Shown here: one piece after another, positions 23,247 through 31,305 of the stretch | Numbering within the stretch: position 1 is the stretch's first letter | How the letters are laid out: every line of letters begins with the position of its first letter | Source: Bacilli bacterium | GTDB taxonomy: Bacteria > Bacillota_I > Bacilli_A > RF39 > UBA660 | Assembly (NCBI GenBank): GCA_900752905.1 | Contig: CAADWX010000021.1 | Span: forward strand, 1-34,604 | Direction: 5' to 3' | DNA: 34,604 nucleotides | Notes under the pieces: model-generated | What the model was told of the DNA's origin: nothing | The model's database searches: none | The model's input: the letters and a program-made list of their open reading frames with translations, nothing else | Translations under genes and position numbers: made by a program

Positions 23247-25016
23247 ATGAAAAATGAAGAAAATAATAAAAGTATTAATAGAGGATTTTTTAAGAATTTA
23301 AAGGCAACATATAAATATGCAGGAAAAGGGAAAAGATATATATTTATGCTTTTATTCTTTAGTATAATACTAACTATTATTTCAATTGCTATACCAATAT
23401 TTACAGCAAAAAGAATAGTAATGTTGACAAGTAATTTATGGCATAAATTATTTTTAATTATTCTCGTAATCTTTTTTACCGAAATACTAAGAAATATAGT
23501 TAACTATTTATGCACTATGTTTTATAATAAACTTTATTATAATATTAGAAAAAAATTGCAACTAGAATTAGTAAATGAAACTTTAAAAATAACTCAAAGT
23601 GAATTAAATTCTAATTCAAGTGGTGTATTTATAGAAAGAATTAATAATGATACAGATAATATTGCTGATATATTTTGGAATTTATTTGATTATATAACAG
23701 CAATAATAGGTAATATTGGGATATTAATATCTGTAATTTTTATAAATGTTTATGTAGGATTAGCATATATACTATTTTTAATTATAATATTTATTTATAA
23801 TAAATATTCAAGTAAGATAAACTATGAAAATAGAAAAGTATGGAAGAAAAGTAGAGAAAAAACTGGCGGTTTTATATCAGAAATAGTAAGAGGGGCAAAA
23901 GATATAAAAATTTTAAACGCTGAAAAATCTTTTTTAAAAAAAGCCGATATGTATATGGATGAAACAAATAAAGAATCATATGCTTATCAAAATAAAAAAT
24001 CTTCACTAAGATTAGTTGGAGGAACAATTAGAGATTTATTAGATTTAGGAATAAGCCTTCTTTTATATTTTTTAGTTACAACAGGAGCAATTACAGTAGA
24101 ATATGTAATTATTATATTGAATTATCATAGTCAAATAACTTGGACTGCTGATTGGATTGAACAAATTTTTGATATTTCAAAACAATATAATCTTGCTGCA
24201 AATAGAATATTTGGTATTTTAGAGGAAAATGAATTTGAAAAAGAAAAGTTTGGCAAACAAAAATTAACAAATTTTAAAGGAAATATTGAATTTAAAAATG
24301 TAAAATTTTCATATGAAGATAAGAAAGAAGTATTAAAAGGACTAAATTTAAATATAAAAGCCAACCAAACTGTTGGATTTGTGGGACCAAGTGGTGCAGG
24401 AAAATCAACAATATTTAATCTTATAAGTGCTTTAAATAAGCCTAATTCTGGAACTATAGAATTCGATGGTGTAGATATAAATAATTTAGATAAGGATTCT
24501 ATAAGAGGTAATTTATCTGTCATAAGTCAAAATGCATATATTTATAATATGAGTATTATAGATAATTTAAAAGTTGTAAAAATGGATGCTACAGAAAGTG
24601 AAATAAAAGAAGCTTGTAAACTTGCTTGTTTAGATGATTTTATAAATTCGTTACCAGAAAAGTATAATACAATAGTTGGTGAAGGTGGAGTAACTCTATC
24701 AGGAGGTCAGAAGCAAAGATTAGCCATAGCACGTGCACTTTTATTAAAAACAAAAATATTACTATTCGATGAAGCAACAAGTGCTCTTGATAATGAAACA
24801 CAAAATAAAATACAACAAGCAATTAATAATTTAAAAGGAGATTATACTATTTTGATAATCGCACATAGATTATCAACTGTAATAGATTCAAACAAAATTT
24901 TTGTTATTGATGATGGTAAAGTAGAATCAGAAGGAAATCATGAATTTTTACTAAAGAACAGCAATGTATATAAAAAGTTATACAAAAAAGAATCTGAAAT
25001 AAAAGAAGAAATGTAA
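23247..25016 (+). CDS. ABC exporter (fused membrane and ATPase domains)
   Basis: Start set at ATG 23247, after TTGGGGATGATTGT; the ATG at 23211 lies in the promoter. The 589-residue half-transporter has a six-helix membrane domain (to about 320) and a nucleotide-binding domain with Walker A GPSGAGKST (about 380), signature LSGGQKQRLAIARAL (about 484), Walker B ILLFDEATSALD and the H-loop IAHRLSTV. It belongs to the MsbA/BmrA-like exporters for drugs, lipids or peptides. Only one half-transporter gene is present, so a homodimer is likely. It stands alone between a promoter and a terminator. Substrate unknown. Confidence 0.92.
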   Translation: MKNEENNKSINRGFFKNLKATYKYAGKGKRYIFMLLFFSIILTIISIAIPIFTAKRIVMLTSNLWHKLFLIILVIFFTEILRNIVNYLCTMFYNKLYYNIRKKLQLELVNETLKITQSELNSNSSGVFIERINNDTDNIADIFWNLFDYITAIIGNIGILISVIFINVYVGLAYILFLIIIFIYNKYSSKINYENRKVWKKSREKTGGFISEIVRGAKDIKILNAEKSFLKKADMYMDETNKESYAYQNKKSSLRLVGGTIRDLLDLGISLLLYFLVTTGAITVEYVIIILNYHSQITWTADWIEQIFDISKQYNLAANRIFGILEENEFEKEKFGKQKLTNFKGNIEFKNVKFSYEDKKEVLKGLNLNIKANQTVGFVGPSGAGKSTIFNLISALNKPNSGTIEFDGVDINNLDKDSIRGNLSVISQNAYIYNMSIIDNLKVVKMDATESEIKEACKLACLDDFINSLPEKYNTIVGEGGVTLSGGQKQRLAIARALLLKTKILLFDEATSALDNETQNKIQQAINNLKGDYTILIIAHRLSTVIDSNKIFVIDDGKVESEGNHEFLLKNSNVYKKLYKKESEIKEEM

Positions 25017-25035
25017 AAATTATGTTTCTTCTTTT
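25001..25035 (+). terminator. Intrinsic terminator after the ABC exporter
   Basis: AAAAGAAGAAA (25001-25011) pairs perfectly with TTTCTTCTTTT (25025-25035). The first arm lies within the last codons of the gene. The T-run is interrupted by Cs. Confidence 0.65.
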
Positions 25036-25117
25036 ACTTATTAAGATATTTTTAGGGTAACTTATAGATTTTTAAAATAATTTAGTGTAAAATGAAAATA
25101 TATTAGGATGTGATAAT

Positions 25118-26092
25118 ATGGGTTTTTTTGATAAATTTAAGAAAGCATTTACAAAAAAAGAAGAAAAAGAAGTAGAAGCATATGATAAAGGTTTAGAAAA
25201 AACAAGAAATACATTTGTTAACAAAATAAGTATTTTAAATTCTAAATATAAAAAAGTATCTGATGAATATTTTGATGAATTAGAAGATATTTTAATAACT
25301 GCTGATATAGGAGTAAATACAGTTGTATCATTTATAGATAAATTAAAATATAGAGTTAAGCATGAACATATTGAAGATTCTAATGATTTAAAAGAAGTAA
25401 TAGTAGATGAAATGTTTATTATATATGTTCAAAATCAGATAATCGTAAATAAAATAAACTATGCTAAAACGGGTCCGACAGTAATACTATTTGTTGGAGT
25501 AAATGGAGTTGGAAAAACAACAACTATAGGTAAACTTGCTAATAAATTAAAAGACGAAAATAAGAAAGTACTTCTTGTTGCAGGAGATACCTTTAGAGCA
25601 GGAGCTATTGAACAAATAGAAGAATGGTCAAATAAAATTGGGGTTGATCTAGTTTCAAAAGAAAATGCAGATCCGGCAAGTGTCGTTTTTGATGGACTAG
25701 AAAAAGCTAAAAAAGAACATTATGATGTAGTATTAATAGATACTGCTGGAAGACTTCAAAATAAAGATAATTTGATGAAAGAGCTAGAAAAAATTAATCG
25801 CGTTATAGCTAATCAAATTGTGGATGCTCCTCATGAAACTTTACTAGTAATAGATGCAACGACAGGTCAAAATGGTATTAGTCAAGCAAAGAAATTTAAA
25901 GAAATAACAAATATTACTGGAATTGTTTTAACAAAATTAGATGGTACTGCAAAAGGTGGTATAGTACTTGCTATTAAAGATAGTGTTGGTATACCTGTTA
26001 AGTTTGTTGGACTTGGTGAAACAAAAGACGATTTAAAAGTATTTGATATAGAAAAATACATATATGGTTTATTTAAAGATATGGAGGAATAA
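25118..26092 (+). CDS. ftsY: Signal recognition particle receptor FtsY
   Basis: The 324-residue protein has a short charged N-terminal region (about 1-25) and the NG domain: a four-helix N part, G1 GVNGVGKTTTIGKLA (from 127), DTFRAGAIEQ, LIDTAGR and LTKLDGTAKGG. FtsY brings SRP-ribosome complexes to the membrane for co-translational insertion. The acidic A domain of proteobacterial FtsY is missing, as usual in Firmicutes. Ribosome binding site AGGATGTGATAAT. It leads an apparent operon of ftsY, a small membrane protein, ylxM, a HerA-like gene and rbfA. Confidence 0.97.
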   Translation: MGFFDKFKKAFTKKEEKEVEAYDKGLEKTRNTFVNKISILNSKYKKVSDEYFDELEDILITADIGVNTVVSFIDKLKYRVKHEHIEDSNDLKEVIVDEMFIIYVQNQIIVNKINYAKTGPTVILFVGVNGVGKTTTIGKLANKLKDENKKVLLVAGDTFRAGAIEQIEEWSNKIGVDLVSKENADPASVVFDGLEKAKKEHYDVVLIDTAGRLQNKDNLMKELEKINRVIANQIVDAPHETLLVIDATTGQNGISQAKKFKEITNITGIVLTKLDGTAKGGIVLAIKDSVGIPVKFVGLGETKDDLKVFDIEKYIYGLFKDMEE

Positions 26093-26093
26093 T

Positions 26094-26477
26094 ATGGCAA
26101 ATCAGACAAATAAAAAAACAAATAATACAACTAAAAAAAATAATACAAAGAAGGTAACTAAAAAAATAGAAAGCAAAAAAATAGAAAGCAAAAAAATAGA
26201 AAATAAAAATATAAAAGGACAAGCAAAGATTGAAACTCAAAAAATTGATAATTTAGGTATTTTAATACAATTAGTTTTATCAATAGTATTAATTATATTT
26301 ATCGTATATTCTATTTTTATTACAGAATTTTATAATTTAACAGTAGGATTACTTACAGCTTTAGCGTTTACTATGGCATATAATAATCATACTACATATA
26401 AAAGAAAGAATTTTACTGCGATTTATCTTGTTATTGGAATAGCAGGTATTGCATTTTTAATAGGAACTTTATTTTAA
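26094..26477 (+). CDS. Small membrane protein with Lys/Asn-rich N-terminus, unknown
   Basis: Start set at ATG 26094, after TGGAGGAATAAT and one base past the ftsY stop; the ATG at 26064 is inside ftsY. The 127-residue protein has a strongly basic, Asn/Thr/Lys-rich first half with a short repeat (KKIES twice, then KKIEN), and two to three transmembrane helices (about 58-80, 82-98 and 108-127). I do not recognise a family. The basic N-terminus resembles flexible RNA- or ribosome-contacting tails, which would fit its position between ftsY and ylxM, but this is speculation. Confidence 0.75.
   Translation: MANQTNKKTNNTTKKNNTKKVTKKIESKKIESKKIENKNIKGQAKIETQKIDNLGILIQLVLSIVLIIFIVYSIFITEFYNLTVGLLTALAFTMAYNNHTTYKRKNFTAIYLVIGIAGIAFLIGTLF
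26160..26202 (+). repeat. 15-base tandem repeat inside the small membrane protein gene
   Basis: The unit AAAAAAATAGAAAGC occurs nearly three times in a row and encodes KKIES-KKIES-KKIEN. In-frame unit length means copy number can change without a frameshift. Confidence 0.7.
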
Positions 26478-26764
26478 TGGAAAATAATATATATATATCT
26501 TCTCTTTATGATATATATGGAGAATTATTAACAGAAATTCAAAAAAAATATTTTGAAGACTATTATTTTAATAATTATTCATTATCTGAAATAAGTGAAA
26601 ATTATAATGTTACAAGAAATGCTGTACATAAGAGTATTAAAGAAGCAGAAAAAAATCTAAATAATTTTGAAGAAAAATTAGGGTATGCAAAAAAAATTAA
26701 AAGAATAAAAGAATTGAATATTGATAAAAGAATAAAAGAACAAATAATTGATATTTTTGAATAG
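26477..26764 (+). CDS. ylxM: YlxM-family helix-turn-helix protein
   Basis: The 95-residue protein has the YlxM (UPF0122) layout: YDIYGELLTEIQKKYFEDYYFNNYSLSEISE, then a sigma-70 region 4-like helix-turn-helix NYNVTRNAVHKSIKEAEK and a basic helical tail. YlxM is associated with the signal recognition particle genes and is normally followed by ffh; here a HerA-like gene follows instead. The start overlaps the previous stop by one base (TAATG), so translation is likely coupled. Confidence 0.93.
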   Translation: MENNIYISSLYDIYGELLTEIQKKYFEDYYFNNYSLSEISENYNVTRNAVHKSIKEAEKNLNNFEEKLGYAKKIKRIKELNIDKRIKEQIIDIFE

Positions 26765-26773
26765 GGGTGAATT

Positions 26774-28525
26774 ATGTTAGGTAAAATAATATATGTAAAC
26801 GATAATACTGCGCATATAAAAATAAATTTATCAGAAATTGGGACAATGGATTTATTAAACATTCATGTTGTATTTGAAGATGATAAAAAAAGAATTCTTG
26901 GAGAAGTTCAAGATATTAGTGAAGAAATGATGATTGTTCATTTCCTTGGAGAAATTGTAAATGATAAGTTTATTGGTGGAGTTATAAGAAAGCCTAATAT
27001 GCAGTCCAAACTTAGAATAATAAATCAAGATGAATTAAAGTATATATTAGGTGAAAATAATGATAAAAGTTTTTTAGTAGGATATTCTCCTTTATATGAT
27101 AGTGCTGAAATAAGATGTGATGTTAATGATTTATTCAGCAATCATATGGCTATATTTGGAAATAGTGGATCCGGAAAATCATGGGGAGTAGCTAGTTTAC
27201 TTCAAAATGTATTTGAAAATCCTAATCTTATACCATATAGATCTAACTTTTTTATATTTGATACATATGGTGAATATAGAAATGCATTTTCTAAATTAAA
27301 CGAAATAAATCCAAATTTTAGATATAAATGCTATAGTACAAATGAAACTGAGGGTGGAATTGATGTGATTCGTATACCTATTTGGTTGTTAAAAACAGAA
27401 GAAATGGCATTACTTTTAGATGCTACAGATCATTCTCAGTTACAAATGATAGAAAAAGCAATAAAGTTAGCTAATATATTTGCTGAAGGTGAAGAAATGG
27501 CAGAAAAATATAAAAATCACCTTATTGCTAAAGCTATAATGACAATTTTGTATACAAATCAAACTGCTGCAAACAAAAGAAATGATATTTTTAGTATATT
27601 AAATGATTGCAGCACAGATAAGTTTAACTTGGAGGCTCCAGTTCAAGGAATTGGGTATGTTAGAAAGTTTAGGGAATGTTTTACTATTGATAAAGATGGA
27701 TCCTTTACTGAAAGTATATTAGTTACCCAGTATATATCTAGTTTTATAGATGAATCACTGGATAATTATGATACAACAAATGCACATTTCTTCACACTAA
27801 AAGATTTAGAAAAGGCTTTTGATTTTACATTGATAAGTGAAGGATTATTAAAAAACGAAAGAACATATGGCCCTGCTGTTGAATTAAAAGTAAAATTGCA
27901 TTCTATATTAGTTGGTGAAAATGCTAAGTATTTTTCATATCCACAATATATAGGTTTAAATAATTATATAGCTTCAATAGTGACATGCAATGATGGTAAA
28001 AAGGCACAGATAGTAGACTTTAATTTAGAAGAAGTGGAAGATAGAATAGCAAAAGTTATAACTAAAATATATGCTAAAATGTTATTTGATTTTACTAAAA
28101 GGTTAAAAAATAGAGCATCAATTCCATTTCATATAGTAATAGAGGAAGCACACAGATACGTAAAAGATGATATAGATGAAAAATTAATTGGATATAATAT
28201 ATTTGCTCGTATTGCAAAAGAAGGAAGAAAATATGGGCTTTTATTAAATCTTATATCTCAAAGACCAGTAGATATATCAGAAGGTGTAATTTCACAATGT
28301 AGTAATTTCTTTATGTTTAAAATGACTCACCCAAGAGATCTTGAATATATGAAACAAATGCTTCCTAATATGAGTCAAGAAATAATGGATAAACAAAAAA
28401 GTTTACAACCTGGTACATGTGTTGCGTTTGGTAGTGCGTTTAAGGTATCATTAATAGCCAAAATGAGAATACCTTCGCCTACACCATATAGCAGTAATTG
28501 TGATATTATAAATACTTGGAAATAG
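26774..28525 (+). CDS. HerA-like ATP-binding protein, copy 2
   Basis: A 583-residue paralogue of the protein at 13367-15139, aligned over its entire length. It has the same N-terminal barrel, Walker A GNSGSGKS (129-136), Walker B FHIVIEEAHRY and LISQRPVDIS. The C-terminal QPGTCVAFGSAFK is identical in both. Differences are spread throughout, so the duplication is old. Ribosome binding site AGGGGTGAATT, nine bases after ylxM; rbfA follows 12 bases later. The operon setting suggests a housekeeping role, perhaps with the first copy in one heteromeric ring, but no nuclease partner is seen. Confidence 0.9.
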   Translation: MLGKIIYVNDNTAHIKINLSEIGTMDLLNIHVVFEDDKKRILGEVQDISEEMMIVHFLGEIVNDKFIGGVIRKPNMQSKLRIINQDELKYILGENNDKSFLVGYSPLYDSAEIRCDVNDLFSNHMAIFGNSGSGKSWGVASLLQNVFENPNLIPYRSNFFIFDTYGEYRNAFSKLNEINPNFRYKCYSTNETEGGIDVIRIPIWLLKTEEMALLLDATDHSQLQMIEKAIKLANIFAEGEEMAEKYKNHLIAKAIMTILYTNQTAANKRNDIFSILNDCSTDKFNLEAPVQGIGYVRKFRECFTIDKDGSFTESILVTQYISSFIDESLDNYDTTNAHFFTLKDLEKAFDFTLISEGLLKNERTYGPAVELKVKLHSILVGENAKYFSYPQYIGLNNYIASIVTCNDGKKAQIVDFNLEEVEDRIAKVITKIYAKMLFDFTKRLKNRASIPFHIVIEEAHRYVKDDIDEKLIGYNIFARIAKEGRKYGLLLNLISQRPVDISEGVISQCSNFFMFKMTHPRDLEYMKQMLPNMSQEIMDKQKSLQPGTCVAFGSAFKVSLIAKMRIPSPTPYSSNCDIINTWK

Positions 28526-28537
28526 AAAGGTGATAAT

Positions 28538-28894
28538 ATGAGCATTAAAATTGATAGAATATCAAGTAGTATGTCAAAAGAGGTAAGCATTATAGTAGCG
28601 AATGAAGTAAAAGATCCAGATGTAAAATTTGTAACAATTACAGGATGTACAGTTACAAATGATTTAAGTTTTGCTAAAATTTATTTTACAGTATTAGATG
28701 ATAAAAAAAGAGAAACAACAGAAAAAGCATTGAATAATGCAAAGGGTTATATACGAAAACTTTTGGCAGATAGAATGGAAATAAGGCATATTCCTGAATT
28801 AGAATTTATTTATGATGAGTCAATTGAGTATGGAAAAAGGATAGAAGACATAATAGAAAGAATACATGAAAATGAAGAAAATAGAGAAAATTAA
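28538..28894 (+). CDS. rbfA: Ribosome-binding factor A
   Basis: The 118-residue protein has the type II KH fold of RbfA: KIDRISSSMSKEVSIIVANEVKDPDV at the start, the strands FVTITGCTVTNDLSFAKIYFTV, and the C-terminal IRHIPELEFIYDESIEYGKRIEDII. RbfA binds the 16S rRNA 5' helix region and helps late 30S maturation. Length is standard. In Bacillus it belongs to the nusA-infB operon; here it closes the ftsY-ylxM-herA-like operon. Ribosome binding site AAGGTGATAAT. Confidence 0.96.
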   Translation: MSIKIDRISSSMSKEVSIIVANEVKDPDVKFVTITGCTVTNDLSFAKIYFTVLDDKKRETTEKALNNAKGYIRKLLADRMEIRHIPELEFIYDESIEYGKRIEDIIERIHENEENREN

Positions 28895-29018
28895 TCCAAT
28901 ACAATATATACAAAAAGATAATTTAAATAAATTAAAACATGAATTGACTCAGAAAAATGAAAAAAAAGATTTTGAGTTTCAAAAAATCTTGAAAAAGGAA
29001 ATTGAAAAACTGAAATAA
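28872..29018 (+). CDS. 48-residue helical, Lys/Glu-rich ORF overlapping rbfA
   Basis: An ATG at 28872, inside the last codons of rbfA, opens a 48-codon frame ending at TAA 29016-29018. The product (MKKIEKINPIQYIQKDNLNK and onward) is rich in Lys and Glu and predicted to be a single long helix. It fills the gap between rbfA and the next gene exactly. The ribosome binding site is weak (AGAAAG), so translation would depend on coupling to rbfA. No family is recognised; conservation in relatives would decide. Confidence 0.45.
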   Translation: MKKIEKINPIQYIQKDNLNKLKHELTQKNEKKDFEFQKILKKEIEKLK

Positions 29019-29077
29019 ATTGAGTACATTATTCTGTAGTGACTTATTATAGACTTTTTAATTTAAAGGTGAATATA

Positions 29078-29707
29078 ATGATAAAAAAACTAATATTTGA
29101 TTTAGATAATACAATAATAGAATGGATTCCTGAATATGTAGAAGCACTTAAAGAAACGTTAAATGAGTATAAAATTGATATTGACTATAAAAAAATAGAT
29201 AACATAACAGAAATGCAGGAAAAAATTCATGATACCTTATCACGTGAACAACTACTTAGCGATATAAATAATGGATGTAATCTTAATTTGAATATTGATT
29301 TTATAAATACTTTAATAGATAAACAAAAAAAATTAACTCCATATAATGATGAAAAATTAAAAAAACTATTTGAATATTTAAGCAGTAAATATGAAATAGT
29401 ATTATTAACAAATTGGTTTAAAGAATGCCAAATTGGAAGACTCAAAAATTTAGGAGTATATAAATATTTTAAAGCATTTTATTGTGGTGATGAAATGTTA
29501 GTTAAACCAAATAAAGAGGCATTTATAAAGGCAATTGGAAAATGTAAACCAAATGAATGTATAATGATTGGTGATAATAAAAAAATAGATATAGATGGAG
29601 CTCTTAAATTAGGAATAAACGCAATTATGATAACAAAAGAGAATATAAATACCGACAATAAGTTTAAAATTATAAAAAATATATATGAACTAAAAGAAAT
29701 GCTATAA
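29078..29707 (+). CDS. HAD-superfamily hydrolase
   Basis: Start set at ATG 29078 after AAAGGTGAATATA; the GTG at 29039 lies upstream of this site. The 209-residue protein has motif I LIFDLDNTII (Asp8 and Asp10), a helical cap of about 90 residues, motif II VLLTNWFKE, the lysine in VKPNKEAF and motif IV IMIGDNKKIDIDGALKLG. This is the class of small-molecule phosphatases typified by phosphoglycolate and pyrimidine nucleotidases (YjjG/YfnB-like). The neighbouring deoC suggests nucleoside or deoxyribose phosphate metabolism. A possible promoter is TTGAGT at 29020 with TATTAT at 29045. Confidence 0.9.
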   Translation: MIKKLIFDLDNTIIEWIPEYVEALKETLNEYKIDIDYKKIDNITEMQEKIHDTLSREQLLSDINNGCNLNLNIDFINTLIDKQKKLTPYNDEKLKKLFEYLSSKYEIVLLTNWFKECQIGRLKNLGVYKYFKAFYCGDEMLVKPNKEAFIKAIGKCKPNECIMIGDNKKIDIDGALKLGINAIMITKENINTDNKFKIIKNIYELKEML

Positions 29708-29742
29708 TTTTACAAAATATTTATAAAATGAGGAGGATAATA

Positions 29743-30387
29743 ATGGAATTAAGCAAATATATAGATTCAACAAATTTAAATCAAACAAGTACAATGAGAG
29801 ATATAGAAAAATTATGTGATGACGCAATTAAATATCATTTTAGAAGTGTATGTGTATATCCATATTATGTGCCACTTGCTCATGAGCTTTTAAAGGATAC
29901 TGATGTAGATGTATGTACTGTAGTTGGATTCCCAATGGGAATGAACACAACTTCAACAAAATCATACGAAGCAATAGAAGCAATAAACGATGGTGCTGAT
30001 GAAATAGATATGGTTATAAATATTGCAGCATTAAAAAATGGTGATTTTGAATACGTTAAAGATGAAATAGAAGAAATAAGGGATTCTATAGATGGTAAGG
30101 TTTTAAAGATTATAATTGAAACATGTTATTTAACAGATGAAGAAATAGAAAAAATGACAAAAATATGTAATGAAACATTTGTAAATTACATAAAAACTTC
30201 AACTGGATTTGGAACACGAGGTGTAAATACTCATGATATTGAAATAATCAAAAAAAATAAAAATGATTTACTAGAAATAAAAGCAAGCGGTGGAATAAAA
30301 ACATTAAATCAAGTTAATGAATATATTGATTTAGGCGTAACAAGAATAGGTACAAGTCATGCTGTAGATATTATGAATGAAAAATAA
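29743..30387 (+). CDS. deoC: Deoxyribose-phosphate aldolase
   Basis: Start set at ATG 29743; the ATG at 29728 would place the AGGAGG site inside the gene. The 214-residue TIM barrel has ELSKYIDSTNL at the start, CTVVGFPMG, the segment VLKIIIETCYL, and the Schiff-base lysine Lys151 in IKTSTGFGTRG. It splits 2-deoxyribose 5-phosphate into glyceraldehyde 3-phosphate and acetaldehyde. No other deo gene is present in the window; the HAD gene just upstream may share its transcript. Confidence 0.96.
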   Translation: MELSKYIDSTNLNQTSTMRDIEKLCDDAIKYHFRSVCVYPYYVPLAHELLKDTDVDVCTVVGFPMGMNTTSTKSYEAIEAINDGADEIDMVINIAALKNGDFEYVKDEIEEIRDSIDGKVLKIIIETCYLTDEEIEKMTKICNETFVNYIKTSTGFGTRGVNTHDIEIIKKNKNDLLEIKASGGIKTLNQVNEYIDLGVTRIGTSHAVDIMNEK

Positions 30388-30399
30388 TATCTTTTTTTT
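30367..30399 (+). terminator. Intrinsic terminator overlapping the deoC 3' end
   Basis: GATATTAT (30367-30374) pairs perfectly with ATAATATC (30384-30391), followed by eight Ts. The left arm is deoC coding sequence and the right arm includes the stop codon. Confidence 0.8.
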
Positions 30400-30400
30400 A

Positions 30401-30428
30401 TAAAAAAAATAAGAGCATAAGCTCTTAT
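30401..30428 (-). terminator. Intrinsic terminator of rpsD
   Basis: On the minus strand ATAAGAGC (30428-30421) pairs with GCTCTTAT (30416-30409) around TTAT, and a T-run follows. It covers the rpsD stop codon and is separate from the deoC terminator next to it. Confidence 0.9.
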
Positions 30429-31027
30429 CTGTTGTAATATTCAACTATTAATGATTCATTGATATCAGCGTTTAATTCACTTCTTTCTGGTAATCTAACG
30501 AAAGTACCAGCACATTTAGCTTCATCAAATGTAACAAATTCAACTCTGTTCTTAGTAGCTTCTAATGAAGATTTAATGATTGCTAAATTTTTATCAGAAT
30601 CTTTAACAGCAATAACATCACCTGGAACACATCTATAAGAAGGAATATCAACTTTTTTACCATTTACAGTGATATGACCATGGTTAACAAGTTGTCTAGC
30701 ACCTCTTCTTGTAGTTGCAAATCCAATACGGTATACTAAGTTATCTAAACGACTTTCAAGTAATTTTAAGAAATCTTCACCGTGTACACCATGTAATTTA
30801 CCAGCTTGATCAAAAATTTTTCTGAATTGTTTTTCACTAACACCGTACATAAATCTTACTTTTTGCTTTTCATTTAATTGAATTCCATAGTCAGAAGATT
30901 TCTTACGACGATCTTGACCATGTTGTCCAGGAGCATAAGGTTTTTTTACTAATTCTTTTCCATTTTCTAAAACAGAAAAACCTAAATGACGTGATTGTTT
31001 GTAAATTGATCCAGTATATCTTGACAT
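30425..31027 (-). CDS. rpsD: Ribosomal protein S4
   Basis: The start is ATG 31027-31025 ([16 protein letters not shown]), just after AAAGGAAG; an upstream in-frame ATG at 31048 would place the binding site inside the gene. The 200-residue protein has [18 protein letters not shown], the linker [18 protein letters not shown], the S4 fold [43 protein letters not shown] and the C-terminal VEYYNR. S4 nucleates 30S assembly on 16S rRNA and represses its own synthesis in Firmicutes. The N-terminal zinc-cysteine cluster is absent (C-minus form). Confidence 0.97.
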   Translation of the reverse strand: MSRYTGSIYKQSRHLGFSVLENGKELVKKPYAPGQHGQDRRKKSSDYGIQLNEKQKVRFMYGVSEKQFRKIFDQAGKLHGVHGEDFLKLLESRLDNLVYRIGFATTRRGARQLVNHGHITVNGKKVDIPSYRCVPGDVIAVKDSDKNLAIIKSSLEATKNRVEFVTFDEAKCAGTFVRLPERSELNADINESLIVEYYNR

Positions 31028-31180
31028 AAATATCTTCCTTTCTAGCATATAATCTAGAGACTATTTAATTTATAGGGAGTTCATTTTAATATTCTCGCTT
31101 TGCAGCAAAAGTTACACAATAACCCGTAGTAATAAACACATTATAAATTAAAATTGTCAGCTGCTAGATAAATATAGCAG
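31028..31180 (-). ncRNA. Structured leader of rpsD (S4 autoregulatory leader candidate)
   Basis: The rpsD mRNA leader is about 150 bases. It starts with a hairpin CTGCTA...TAGCAG (31180-31161). An 11-base stem joins TATAAATTAAA (31142-31152, plus strand) and TTTAATTTATA (31064-31074). A short hairpin, TCTAG...CTAGA (31058-31041), lies just before the ribosome binding site. Firmicutes rpsD mRNAs carry an S4-binding leader; this position and layout fit, but I could not match its consensus base by base. Confidence 0.6.
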
Positions 31181-31185
31181 TTATA

Positions 31186-31214
31186 ATTATATTATGTTTT
31201 CAAATAATAGTCAA
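31186..31214 (-). promoter_or_regulatory. Strong sigma-A promoter of rpsD
   Basis: On the minus strand TTGACT (31214-31209), 17-base spacer, TATAAT (31191-31186). Only one -35 base departs from consensus. Confidence 0.88.
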
Positions 31215-31227
31215 TACTTATGAAATA

Positions 31228-31291
31228 ATAAAAAAGTAAAAAAACTGAAAAAAATGTCCAAAAATGTAAAAAAATGTGATATTATTATAAT
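31228..31291 (+). promoter_or_regulatory. Phased A-tracts and -10 element upstream of ezrA
   Basis: A-runs at about 31228, 31238, 31248, 31260 and 31268 recur every 10 bases or so, and AAAATGT repeats at 31251, 31261 and 31271, exactly ten bases apart. A TATAAT follows at 31286-31291. Phased A-tracts bend DNA and can act as UP-type elements; the -35 is poor. The ezrA start is at 31306, 14 bases later, so the leader would be very short. Confidence 0.5.
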
Positions 31292-31305
31292 AGCGAGGTG
31301 AAAGC

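Noticed and set aside
31028..31048. Longer S4 with seven extra N-terminal residues from the ATG at 31048
   Set aside because: It would put the AAAGGAAG binding site inside the gene; S4 begins MSRYTG in relatives.
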